Of a DNA stretch of 64,000 nucleotides, positions 15,101-23,900 are shown in pieces. Position 1 is the first letter of the stretch. Every line of letters starts with the position of its first letter. Below the pieces are notes generated by a model. It searched no databases and had not been told where the DNA came from. It saw only the letters and a list, made by a program, of their open reading frames with translations. Source of the stretch: Symbiodinium natans (taxonomy: Eukaryota > Sar > Dinophyceae > Suessiales > Symbiodiniaceae); contig CAJNDS010002096.1 of the NCBI GenBank assembly GCA_905221605.1, forward strand, positions 367,001-431,000. Direction: 5' to 3'. The position numbers and the translations under genes are program-made.

Positions 15101-18090
15101 TATCTTGGCTTGTCGATTCGTATAGCTCGATTTAAAGGCGAAGGAGCAGGCAGAAGAGGAGGCTCGCTGGGCGAACTTACTCTTTGGGTCTGGTGAACGG
15201 GCATTTCCCATGAAACCCTCAGGGTCAGGGGCATTTCCCATGTGATCCCATGTGTCCCTCAGGGGCTCTCTCGAAGAGCCCCAAGACCTAAACTTTTCTG
15301 GAAGGCGCAAGTGACCATGAATGAGAACCAAACCCTGAAACGAGTTGGTGTTTAAGTAAGCTTGCAATCTGAGTAGAGCCAGGGAACGCTGATGAGCCAG
15401 AAATATGCTGCTGCCGTGTCGGGAGTCGAGGCTGATGGGCTGTTGTATGCACGCTTGCCGAACAAGAGGTAGCAGTTTCAACCTGAGTCTTGTCTCTTGC
15501 CGCAAAGGTTCAGAAATTGTCAGTGGTTTGGGTTGCGTTGGGTTTCGCCTGTCTGTCCGCGCAAATGTGCTGTACTATGCTGCGTCTTGTTCTTCACTAT
15601 CCGTTCAATGGTTCTGGCCTTTTGGAGGGCTTCAAGGAAGCACTGGACAAGTCCAACGCAGAAGCCGAAGCGATGAAGCAGGCCCTTCAGTATAGTCAAA
15701 CCTTTGTGGAGAGCATGCGTTGCTCCTATCTCGGCTTGTCGATTCGTATAGCTCGATTTAAAGGCGAAGGAGCAGGCAGAAGAGGAGGCTCGCTGGGCGA
15801 ACTTTCTCTTTGGGTCTGGTGAGCGGGCATTTCCCATGAAACTCTCAGGGTCACGGGCATTTCCCATGTGATCCCATGTGTCCCTCAGGGGCTCTCTCGA
15901 AGAGCCCCAAGACCTAAACTTTTCTGGAAGGCGCAAGTGACCATGAATGAGAACCAAACCCTGAAACGAGTTGGTGTTTAAGTAAGCTTGCAATCTGAGT
16001 AGAGCCAGGGAAAGCTGATGAGCCAGAAATATGCTGCTGCCATGTTGGAAGTCGAGGCTGAGGGGCTGTTGTATGCACGCTTGCCGAACAAGAGGTGGCA
16101 GGTTCAACCTGAGTCTTGTCTCTTGCCGCAAAAGGTTCAGAAATTGTCAGTGGTTTGGGTTGCATTGGATTTCGCGTGTCTGTCTGCGCAAATGTGCTGT
16201 ACTATGCCGCTTCTTGTTCTTCACTATCCGTTCAATGGTTCTAGCCTTTTGGAGGGCGTCAAGGAAGCACTGGACAAGTCCAACGCAGAAGCCGAAGCGA
16301 TGAAGCAGGCCCTTCAGCATAGTCCAACCTTTGTGGAGAGCATGCGTTACTCCTATCTCGGCTTGTCGATTCGTATAGCTCGATTTAAAGGCGAAGGAGC
16401 AGGCAGAAGAGGAGGCTCGCTGGGCGAACTTACTCTTTGGGTCCGGTGAACGGGCATTTCCCATGAAACCCTCAGGGTCACGGGCATTTCCCATGTGATC
16501 CCATGTGTCCTTCTGGGGCTCTCTGGAAGAGCCCCAAGACCTAAACTTTTCTGGAAGGCGCAAATGACCAGGTATGAGAACTCAACCCTGAAACGAGTTG
16601 GTGTTTATGTAAGTTTGCAATCTGAGCAGAGCCAGGGAAAGATGATGAGCCAGAAATATGCTGCTGCCACGTTGGAAGTCGAGGCTCGAATGCTATTGTT
16701 GTTTCGGGCCGTACACGATCAAGATGCGACGCCCGGAGCCGCGCGTCCGCTTTAATCTGGGGGGTTTTCTCAAGGTTTTGGGCTGCTCTTCATGGGGGGG
16801 GAGGGGCTTTCCCTTTTGTTTTCTGTATCTGGGTGTCCTGAACTGAAGTCCGAATGCAAACTGTCCGCCTTTAATCTATTTTAATGTGGGGATTCTGGGG
16901 GGGTTCATTAATAATTAATCCTAAGTTGCCATTAGACTAGAGAGAATCCAGAAACGAAGGAGGAAGGCGGGGTTTGAGTCGCATGAAAACGAGAAAAGTA
17001 ATTCTTGCATCTTTCAAAGAAGAGGGAGACAAGTACCGACGAGACCGGGTTTGGAGAGGGCGGGGGCAAATGGGCCGGCAAAGTTCTGAAGTCCAAAGCA
17101 GAACCGACTGCTTCTCTTGGGGTTTTTCTTGGGGTCGCTGAGGTTAAGCGGGTTCCAGCGAGATGCAGGATTGTCCCCTTCCAGCTTCTCGTTGACTTGT
17201 GCGGGGTGAAAACAAGATTGGGAGAGGAATGGGGGGGATATCGGGGCTGCGCGGCCATGCGATGCAGGCGGCCCGGGGGGTCGGGCCAAGGCGGTCAAGG
17301 GCAGGGCCCAAATAGCAGGAGAGGTGACAGGAGGTTTCGTTGGGGGGAGAGTGGTTTGGCATCAAAACTCTGTCGGTCGCGGCGCGTATCTGCTTTTTTT
17401 GCATGATCCCAGCTTGTTCGGAGGCCTACAAGGAGGAGTTGATTAAGTTCAGCACGCCAGCAACGATGAAGGCGGCCTTGCGAACTGAACTGCAAGACAA
17501 ACGTTTGTACTCCTATGCCACGAAGCAGGGCTTGGGTAAGTGAGTAGTCAACATTAAGTGCACGACATGCACGAGTCTGCGAGCTTCAAGAAAGCTGTGA
17601 ACTGCATCTTTCATGACAGGTTGCAGGCATGGAGATGGCCAAGCTTGACATGAGCAGAACCCAGGCCAGTCAGCGCAAGCTGCAAGCCGAAACATGCTCT
17701 TGATTCCATTCTGTGAAGCACACCCCCCAGGGGCCAGAAGTCCAGTCCGAAACTGTCACGGCCTCATCGGGAAGCTGGATGCCGGAGGTGGATTGCGTTG
17801 CGATGGCATTGGGTGACGTGATTGAGTCATGATGACCAGTATTGCACATGATACGGACGTCAGGGGAGAGTGGTGCACTGCCTCGCTGATGGCCAATGCA
17901 TCCAAATGGCTTCTCCAATGTCATGTCTCTCAGGCCTGCTATGATATTTCCACACCGCGCAGCAGCAGGTCTCCTCGGACAGATGGCCCAGAGGCCTTCT
18001 TCTGAAAGTCCTTGGAACCAGTCGACCTTGCTCCGAGCTTGTGAGGCAGAAGTGGCCGACGCAGACCGGTCCCTCGCGGCTGAGAACAAG
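168..18090 (+). CDS. Giant coiled-coil gene made of phase-0 mini-exons
   Basis: Seen: dozens of short open segments rich in Glu, Lys, Ala and Gln lie between AG acceptors and mostly GC donors. The best marker exon is 54 nt (18 codons) and recurs at 168-221, 5596-5649, 6987-7040, 8309-8362, 9732-9785, 11343-11396, 11910-11963, 12509-12562, 13124-13177, 13750-13803, 14376-14429, 15002-15055, 15628-15681 and 16255-16308, with a 17-codon version at 17424-17474. It always follows GAG or CGAG and is always followed by GC. Typical peptides are AYKDELDKANTLAATIKK and GFKEALDKSNAEAEAMKQ. Because nearly all exons are phase 0-0, joining or duplicating them keeps the frame. Inference: the product is a long helical coiled-coil protein, perhaps cytoskeletal; the family is not recognised. 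The first and last exons lie outside what can be resolved, and the gene may start before the window. Transcript support is missing, so parts could be unspliced relics. Confidence 0.6.
222..2568 (+). other. Intronic stretch with one further candidate coil exon
   Basis: Between the first marker exon and the next clear exon I see one good candidate, about 788-831, which follows a CAG acceptor and reads SRTLREELRRAKAEG before a GT donor. Its composition matches the coiled-coil gene. The rest has no convincing coding frame. A short (TA)n lies near 1482-1492. Open frames on both strands here are short and lack family features. Confidence 0.35.
2569..3902 (+). CDS. Single-copy version of the coil exon cassette (upstream of the array)
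   Basis: This stretch carries one diverged copy of the cassette that is amplified downstream. Exons inferred from AG acceptors: 2569-2610 (ALLDDSRASLQQMK, GC donor), 3036-3092 (EHLEEEMASLDAVMAAHEE, GC donor), 3150-3202 (VLEVVDSLVSERSELRA plus AG), 3269-3347 (LGQSEAEIGQIRSELQ continuing to QKAE), 3492-3539 (ATNLELVATLKDSQHQ), 3695-3742 (VEDKNKELITAQEALK), the 24-nt exon 3823-3846 (AKQAAEEE) and 3872-3902, which ends at a textbook GTAAGT donor. The 3150 exon ends in phase 2 and the 3269 exon starts in phase 2, so they join to one helix. The copy differs at many positions from the array copies, so it is either an older duplicate or the founder. Stop codons lie between the exons in each frame, as expected for introns. 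Confidence 0.6.
3926..3976. repeat. AT-rich microsatellite (AAAT)n/(TA)n
   Basis: ATAAATAAATAAATAAATAT followed by about ten TA units. It is simple sequence in an intron-like stretch directly after the GTAAGT donor at 3903. Similar short TA tracts recur in the A-type array units. Confidence 0.9.
3977..4569 (+). other. Intron-like DNA before the first array
   Basis: No coding exon is supported here. The shared lead-in of later units (ATGTGACATATAGCGG and the following roughly 140 bp) is absent, which marks the array's left edge at about 4570. Short open frames on both strands show no coil composition or family motif. Confidence 0.4.
4570..5920 (+). repeat. Array 1 unit A1: seven-exon coil cassette
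   Basis: Full cassette of the mini-exon gene. Inferred exons: 4606-4649 (VVNNLSAERSDLQT plus 2 nt; donor GCAAGG), 4705-4783 (LEHSEAEMGRIRSELE to QKAE), 4935-4982 (AANLELVATLKDSQHQ), 5049-5096 (VEEQKKELTASLEALQ), 5184-5207 (ARQAAEEE), 5344-5388 (NQAKQSYATAMLEAE) and 5596-5649 (GSKEELERASASAEAMQE). Together these give about 114 residues. A-type units are marked by a TA microsatellite (here about 5239-5256) and by a long intron with CTTCCTGCTCCACATCC near 5418. Frames running across these exons are open for longer by chance and are not separate genes. Confidence 0.75.
5921..7312 (+). repeat. Array 1 unit B1: seven-exon coil cassette
   Basis: Same cassette as A1 with B-type introns. Inferred exons: 5955-5998, 6053-6131, 6283-6330, 6397-6444, 6639-6659 (a 21-nt version, AKQAAEE), 6756-6800 (SQVGQSPATDQLEVE) and 6987-7040 (GYKEELERANASAEAMKE). 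B-type units lack the TA tract. They carry an intron segment beginning GATTGAACAAGCATGC (about 6523) and another around 6858-6950 that recurs only in B2. Confidence 0.75.
7313..8633 (+). repeat. Array 1 unit A2
   Basis: A near-identical copy of A1, 2743 bp downstream of it. It retains the A-type TA tract (about 7961-7974), the long A-type intron and the marker exon 8309-8362. The 79-nt exon is at 7448-7526. One internal deletion is visible: the GTGGGCCTCAACC segment after the 79-nt exon, present in A1 and B1, is missing here (near 7570). Confidence 0.75.
8634..10058 (+). repeat. Array 1 unit B2
   Basis: A near-identical copy of B1, 2713 bp downstream. The 79-nt exon is at 8764-8842 and the marker exon at 9732-9785. 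Relative to B1 it has an extra intron stretch after CCCTCC (about 9184-9220). The B-only block around 9603-9700 matches B1 almost base for base. Confidence 0.75.
10059..11396 (+). repeat. Array 1 unit A3 (diverged right end)
   Basis: A third A-type unit. The 79-nt exon is 10188-10266, a TA tract lies at about 10701-10718 and the exon 10799-10843 reads SQAKQSYATAMLEVE. After 10844 the sequence leaves the repeat. A diverged marker exon at 11343-11396 (AIKDHLKSANACAEAMWQ) still completes the cassette, so the exon order is kept although the intron has been replaced. G-rich non-repeated DNA fills 11090-11130. Confidence 0.65.
11397..11572 (+). other. Linker between arrays
   Basis: Intron-like. 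No exon is supported between the marker exon ending at 11396 and the 24-nt exon starting at 11573. Confidence 0.4.
11573..16683 (+). repeat. Array 2: 626-bp tandem repeat carrying a three-exon coil cassette
   Basis: About eight units. The SQGKLMSQKYAAA-type exon starts at 12257, 12872, 13499, 14125, 14751, 15377, 16003 and 16630 (spacing 615, 627, 626, 626, 626, 626, 627), with a shorter relative at 11682-11711. Each unit holds three phase-0 exons: an 18-codon exon ending MLEVE or VSGVE, the 18-codon marker exon GFKEALDKSNAEAEAMKQ, and a 24-nt exon AKEQAEEE. These total 44 residues per unit. Introns carry a conserved block with repeated GGGCATTTCCCATG and the sequence GAGCCCCAAGACC. The last unit (16630) is cut short and runs into unrelated G-rich DNA. 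Long minus-strand frames across the array are a by-product of the repeat. Confidence 0.8.
16684..17423 (+). other. G-rich intronic DNA after array 2
   Basis: No exon is supported. Several G runs and a run of near-identical GGGTTTTTCTTGGGG-type words occur. The next marker exon begins at 17424. Confidence 0.4.
17424..18090 (+). CDS. Right-hand exons of the coiled-coil gene
   Basis: Candidate exons: 17424-17474 (AYKEELIKFSTPATMKA, one codon shorter than the other copies), about 17620-17690 (VAGMEMAKLDMSRTQASQ and on to KLQAE, after a GACAG acceptor) and 18046-18090 (AEVADADRSLAAENK, after GTGAG). All are phase 0 at the acceptor and have coil composition. They are single copy, so these calls are weaker than those in the arrays. 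Confidence 0.45.
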
Positions 18091-18365
18091 TCAGGCGCTT
18101 GGTCCATGCCGGCATCACGCGCCAGTGCCCACAGAGCTGCTCTTGTGCTTTGCTGTGCTTTGCCATACTCCTTCAGCATGAAGCCCGAAACTCTACAGTT
18201 CGGCATCGGCCTTGTGCAACGGTGAGTCGAGTTAACCGATCATCCGAGCATCGCTCAGTTTGCTTTGCTCGCAGTACTTCCTCATCAGGCACTCTGTCCT
18301 CTTCCCCTTCCTGGCCCTTCCGGTCTCTGCCTGCATCTGGATGCTCTCTATGCAGTCCCATGTCT

Positions 18366-18530
18366 CTCCAATTTGTGAGTCTCTCTCTCGCTCTCCCTTC
18401 ATTCATCTTTTTTTGTTTTCCCCTTCTATCTTTCTATATACTATGTAATATCACAGCTCTCTCTCTCTTTCTGTCTCCCTCCCTCCCTCCCTCCCTTCAT
18501 CCTCTCTCCCCTCCATCTCCTACTGAAGCT
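18366..18530. repeat. Pyrimidine-rich tract with (CT)n and (CCCT)n
   Basis: CTCTCTCTCTCG, then CTCTCTCTCTTTCTGTC and five CCCT units. It is simple sequence in a presumed intron or intergenic stretch; frames across it are not meaningful. Confidence 0.85.
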
Positions 18531-18870
18531 CGTCCTTCCTGGTCCCCTTATGCGATTTGTGCATCGATCAATCTTCAGACATACTATCGCCCAACACATT
18601 GATGTCCAGCGACCATTACCTAATATGGACCTCGAATGAGTCTTCAAACGGATCTCCCCGCCCAAAATCATTCGGAGGCAAAGTTGTTCGGGTGCCACTG
18701 ACTCGGATAGACTACTCCCTTGGCAATTCGTTCCCATGGCTGTTTTCAAAAAGCGGCTTGCGAAAATATACGAGGACACACTTCTTGGTTTGTGGCCTTG
18801 AATCGGAGTCATTGCCGCTTCCAGTCATGAAGCTCATGAACCTGAACTTCTCATCACTCCTCTGGTTTAG

Positions 18871-19080
18871 GCTTAAAGTCTAAAGCGCAAGCCCAGCTGT
18901 TTGGTTCTTTCTTTGAACAATTCCGTTTCTGGTCTGGGGAGGAGACTATTCTGTGCAGCGGAGAATTCAAGTAAGCACTATCTTTTGAGTTATTCACTTT
19001 TCCTTGCAGGCCAGATGTCACAGCACTTCCCAAGTTATCATCAAAAAGAGGTATCAAGAGTCTACATGATTGCTTCCATG
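18871..19080 (+). CDS. Two joined exons of an unrecognised protein, with a 39-nt intron
   Basis: Exon 18871-18970 follows GGTTTAG and reads LKSKAQAQLFGSFFEQFRFW onward to EFK. It ends in phase 2 at GTAAGC. The next exon starts at 19010 after TTGCAG and restores the frame to give KPDVTALPKLSSKRGIKS. The implied intron (18971-19009) is 39 nt with GT-AG ends. The fit of frame and splice sites supports real coding, but the family is not recognised and the outer ends are unresolved. Confidence 0.4.
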
Positions 19081-19219
19081 TGTCTATCTGTCTTTACCTG
19101 AGTCTGCTGGCCTAATTACATCTGTCCACCTGTTCACTCGTGCACCCCGTCTACTTGCTGACGTGCCTGTCTGCCCGTCTACATTGACATCCTGGCCTTC
19201 CACCAACTTTTTGCCTGAG

Positions 19220-19381
19220 GCTGCTGCGGGAGCGGCTGTCTGCGTTCGAAGAAGAAAAGGTGGATGCTTCAGCCGTGCGATTTCCTGTGTCGATCCTGCA
19301 GCCTTCCGTTTTCAATGCCAAGCTGCGCAGGCGACTACTCTGCAGGCTCTGCGCGAGCAAGTGATGCAGCTTGCCAGTCAG
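19220..19381 (+). CDS. Two candidate coil exons next to the retroelement
   Basis: About 19220-19303 reads LLRERLSAFEEEKVDASA and on to ILQ after a CTGAG acceptor. 19346-19381 reads ALREQVMQLASQ after TGCAG. Composition matches the coiled-coil gene, so the retroelement that begins at 19439 probably landed inside or just after this gene. Short, single-copy calls. Confidence 0.35.
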
Positions 19382-19407
19382 GGGCTGAGGTTGAGATCAG
19401 ACACTGG

Positions 19408-19410
<3 letters not shown>

Positions 19411-19438
<28 letters not shown>
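19411..19438. repeat. (AG)14 microsatellite abutting the retroelement 5' end
   Basis: Fourteen AG units end exactly where the spliced-leader relic begins. It may be the insertion target, part of a target-site duplication, or the tail of an older element. Confidence 0.9.
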
Positions 19439-19441
<3 letters not shown>

Positions 19442-19456
19442 CCATTTTGGCTCAAG
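19439..19456 (+). other. Relict dinoflagellate spliced-leader sequence
   Basis: TAGCCATTTTGGCTCAAG is identical to nucleotides 5-22 of the conserved 22-nt dinoflagellate spliced leader as I know it. It is followed by TGCTCAAG, a possible second, shorter leader remnant. It is not a spliced-leader RNA gene: the GT donor and downstream RNA body are missing. Its position, directly before the 5' UTR of a LINE-type element, suggests that the element's mRNA was trans-spliced before reverse transcription. Confidence 0.85.
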
Positions 19457-19879
19457 TGCTCAAGCCCCACCCCACCGACCTGTGGGCTCAACCGCAAAAA
19501 GTGAAAAGTAACGAGGGCGAAAAGGGCCCGAGCGGAGAGAAAGACAGCCGGGGGTCCGGCCTGAGAGAGTCCAGGGGGGGGGTCGGGCCCACTGCCATAG
19601 CCGCCCCTGCTCCACGCATTACATCTTTGCTGCCCTACGCGACATCGAGCCGGGGGCCGTGTACATCATTGCCTCCACGATCGGAGCACGGGGGCAACCG
19701 CAGCTGGCCGTGCTGCTCCATTACACGAGGCGAGCGGGGGACCTTATCAACCGCTACCTCAGGAATATCGGCGACACTACGCGACCGGGGGGACGTGCCA
19801 GCGACCGACCTCGACCACCACCCTGCCAGGGAGAGTGTCAACTACCTGATCGTGAATTTGGCAGGACACCAGGAACGCA

Positions 19880-20857
19880 ATGAACACACTACTTCAAAGC
19901 GGAGGGGGGCTACCCGACAGTTCCCCGGGGGCAAAAAGGAAAATTGAGAAGCAGGAACTCACCATCGACAGCATCAGGGCAGCCATCAAGGAAGAGCTAC
20001 GGTCAGAGCGAAGGGAGTTGAAAATGGAAATTATGGGGGAGGTCAAGGAGCAACTGGGGGGGACCAACCAACTTCTCCGCGAGCTCCAGGCCCTTCACTC
20101 GGCGCAGGCGCAGACCATCCACAGGATGGACCAGGTACAACTGCAGCAACAAGCAGCCACCGAAGCCATCGAAAAGGAGCAGAAGACCATGCACCAGCGC
20201 CTCGCACTCCTCGAAGGCAAGTTTGGTCAGCTCAATGGTGGATCCTTGGGGGGTCACCAACCACACCACGGAGAGGAAGACCGTCGACAACCAGCGCTCA
20301 TCTTGGGGGGATGGGAAGAAGATTCACTTGCGGCAGACACCCTGCAACAGGCACAAGCGACGGCGGCCCAACTCAGGTTGGACATGGACATGGAGCAAGC
20401 CTTTGTGCCTGGGATTCGAAGGGGGTATGTGATCGTCCCGCTTCAACACAAGCCAGACGAAGACGAAGAACAACATCGCCGACGAGTACAGGGGGCGCTA
20501 CAAAAAGTTCGCAACGCAAACCTCGTTTTGGGGGCCAAGGCAGATGGAACGGGGAGGAAGCTGTGGATGGCGTTGAGCCAAAGCCCGGAACGCAGAGCCA
20601 AGGCCAAATTGGCAGGCAAAGCCAAACGCCTTGCACTGGAACATGGAGCGGATGCAAAGAAAGTGGAGGCGGAGTTCGCCACGGGCACCGTATGGCTACA
20701 TGGGGTCAAAGTCTCCTCAGCAACGGCCGCGTCACCCACGAACGAGACCACAAAAGCAGGGGGCGGATGGGTTGACCTGACCAACATTGCCACGCTCTTG
20801 GGGGAGGATGCGCAAGCCGTCCAAGCCACGTGGGAGCGGATCAGGCAAGGGCTGTGA
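19880..20857 (+). CDS. Retrotransposon ORF1 protein (coiled-coil)
   Basis: 325 residues from ATG to TGA in one unbroken frame. Residues about 22-110 are charged and helical with heptad spacing (IKEELRSERRELKMEIMGE, then HRMDQVQLQQQAATEAIEKE), typical of the self-associating region of LINE ORF1 proteins. The central part (about 160-250) is Arg/Lys rich and could bind nucleic acid. The C-terminus (DLTNIATLLGEDAQAVQATW) looks like a small helical domain. No zinc knuckle or RRM is obvious. It precedes the endonuclease/RT frame by about 80 bp, a gap containing (AAG)n at 20860-20883. Role inferred from position and coil content. Confidence 0.6.
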   Translation: MNTLLQSGGGLPDSSPGAKRKIEKQELTIDSIRAAIKEELRSERRELKMEIMGEVKEQLGGTNQLLRELQALHSAQAQTIHRMDQVQLQQQAATEAIEKEQKTMHQRLALLEGKFGQLNGGSLGGHQPHHGEEDRRQPALILGGWEEDSLAADTLQQAQATAAQLRLDMDMEQAFVPGIRRGYVIVPLQHKPDEDEEQHRRRVQGALQKVRNANLVLGAKADGTGRKLWMALSQSPERRAKAKLAGKAKRLALEHGADAKKVEAEFATGTVWLHGVKVSSATAASPTNETTKAGGGWVDLTNIATLLGEDAQAVQATWERIRQGL

Positions 20858-20934
20858 CAAGAAGAAGAAGAAGAAGAAGAAGGGGAGAACCTCGGTTTCA
20901 CCACGGCAAACATCACCGAAATGGGGGCAGAATC

Positions 20935-23900
20935 ATGCTCGCGACCTGGAACGTAGGGGGGCTTCAAGTCTCCAGTGTGCTGGATCTCTGCGAAACACTC
21001 GATGAGATCCCCTCCCTAAGGGAGCTACACATCCTGCTTGTCCAGGAGGTGATCTGCGATGCAGGACTGAAATTCGAAGACAAAGACCCATGGAGAATCA
21101 TCGTGGGCAAAAACCCAGACTCATGGAGAGGCAACGCTATATGTTATCGGCTACCGCTGGCTACGCGTCACCACACTGCACTGCACTCCGGGGGGATTAG
21201 CGCCACACTGCACTTCCGCGAAGCCCGAGGGCGGGGCTCTGCCAAACACCACACCAACACCCCCACCACCACCGCCACACGGGAGCACGACCGAGAGGCT
21301 GCCACCACCACCGCCACCACAAGTATGGGGCTGATATCCGGGCACATCCCGTGGAATGCCACAATCGAAGTCGCAGAACAACACCTATGGGAATGGGGAA
21401 AGTCTAAAGCAGGCGAACACGCCACATGCATCCTCGGCTTGGATGCCAACGAATCTTTCCAGGAGGGGGGAGCAGCGCACCAGGGCCACACGGGGAGGGG
21501 GGAGGCAATCCTCCACACACTCAAAGCCCTGTCTTTCCGTCTCCCACCCCAGGAGCTCCAAAAGCCCTCCATTTCCCCTACAACCCACTGCTGGCGCCGC
21601 GGAGGCTAGACTACATCATGGTGAAGGGGGGAAGAGTAGGGCCAGGCCAAGTCCAAGACCTGCGGGACCTTGCAAGATCGGACCACGAGCCAATCACCAC
21701 CACCATCCACATACAACACCCGCGCAAGCAAGGAGCGGCCACATGGGGGGCAAGACGCCTCAAAGCACCAGATATCGTTCAAACCCAGCTGCGACACCAC
21801 GAAAGACTCCAAGCAGTGGCGCAAGCCATCACGGAACCCCACACAGGAAGACTGCCCGCCTTCGAGGAAAGCCAGGAGCTCAAAGATGCCAGAAGCAAAG
21901 CACGTGCTACACCAGCGGGGGCCCAACGCAGGCAAGCATGGAAGGCCATCCAGAAGCAGCAAAAGGGCGAGCACAAGATATGGAAACAAACCCTGATCGA
22001 CCAGGCCAGCCGGCACAACTGGCAAGCCATGCGAACACTGGACCACCTGCGAAAAACACGACACTGGGAGCACCACCTCACAGACGACCCGGAATGGAAA
22101 ACGCACCTCACCACCCACATGCAAAGCATCTTTGCCAAGGCGGACCCCACAACCACTAGGGAGCAGATGAAAGACCTCCACTGGCAACTCACCAAGCAGT
22201 GCAAGCACACGCCATGGCAGCCCTTCAGTGAATCGGAACTCCGGCAGGCCACAGGTGCCTGGCAACCCCGCAAAGCAACCGGACCAGACCTTATTTCCCA
22301 CGAAGCCCTGCAAAACATGCTGACAACGAAGGTCTGGACGCGAACCATACAAGAAGTGATGGACGACATGCTGTACATGGGGCAAGTTCCGCCCGAAATC
22401 TGCGAGGGGGATCACAGTCCTCCTGCCAAAAACCGCACAACCAGCCTCGTGGGGGGACACCAGGCCCATCACCCTCAGCAGCACCGTGCTCAAATGGTTG
22501 GCCCAGCTCCTCCTACAAAGATGCCGGGGGGAACTCATCACCAGCCCGCTCCAATGGGCATCTCCAGGCAAGCAGGCGGTGGAGCTCATCTGGGTGTTGC
22601 GCCGCATCACAAGACTCGCCAAGGATTGGGGGGAGCCGACATACATCATCAAACTAGACATTCGAAAGGCCTTCGACTCCGTTCTCCAACCCACCCTCGG
22701 GGCAATGGTAGCACACAAAGTCGGACACCAGGGGGGGCACCCATGGGAAGCCCGCCTTTGGCTAGGCAAACCAACGGCGCGCGCCAAGGATCACCCGACA
22801 GCCCCGAACTCTTTGCGGCCCAGATGGGGGACACCCTACACGAAGCACTGCAAGCAGCAGGGGAACCGCCCAGCACACGCGCACCAGCCTGCCCAATAGG
22901 GGGAGGATCCTTCATGGATGACACATACCTGTGGGGCAACCACAAGGCCCACCTCCAAAGCCGCATCACTCACCTTGAAGCCAAACTGGCGACGAAAGGG
23001 CTCTTCATCCACCCAAGCAAAACAGCCATAATCACCAACCAACCGGCAGGAGACACCTTCACCATAGGGGGGGAGCAAGTGGAGGCAAAATGGGGAGACA
23101 CGATCATCACGGTCCTGGGATCACCCCTCAGCTTCAACAACGTCACAGCAGCCATCGCAGGGGAACTCGGGGGGAGGGCACGTAGAGCTTTCCACATGCG
23201 CAAGCCAGTCCTGTGCGCCAAAACCCCCCTCAAAGCCCGGCTGCACCTACACGACACCTACGTCAAGAACGCAGCGCTGTGGGGATGTTCCACGTGGCCA
23301 GTGCAAGACTTGCTGCTCAAGCAAGCAAACACTATAAAGCTGGGGCAAATACGCCTCATGATGGGATACAACAGAAGACCCACAGAGAGCTGGACAGATT
23401 GGAACATCAGAACGCTACGTCTAGCAAGACTAGCGCTCCATCACCACAACATACAGAGGTGGTCGACACACATCCTCCATAAGACCTGGTCACTAGCAGG
23501 ACACATTACCAGGGGGGAAGGACCCACAACGGAGGTGGCTCGATGGAAAAACATGCAATGGTGGCGCGGGGAGCAACAAAACCCACGGGGGCGAGGCACG
23601 CCAAACGTTTCAACCCGAACCTGGACCAGGAGAGGCATATCACCACCATAGCGGGGGACGACTCCGGGGGGAGTGGAGAAGGCTTTCCTTTGAGTTCATA
23701 GAGCGGTTCGACACGCCATGGGCATCGGGGAAGCAGGGGGCAATAAGCAACCTCGCAACCACACACAAACACGGGGGGGGAGCACGGAAGAAGAGGCCAA
23801 ACAGCAGGGCGCTGCGAGACGCGGCACAGCACGAATGTCCCACCCCAGGGGAAAGTCCATATGCACTCTCACAACACCTGGCTGAGGCCGGCGGACTTCC

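Noticed and set aside
12494-16563. Series of 138-203-codon minus-strand frames repeated across array 2
   Set aside because: They run across exons and introns of the + strand cassette, vary with the repeat, and have no coil or family signal. The + strand exon borders are conserved instead.
19151-19841. Minus-strand frames around the element's 5' UTR
   Set aside because: No family features; the leader relic and ORF1 set the + orientation.
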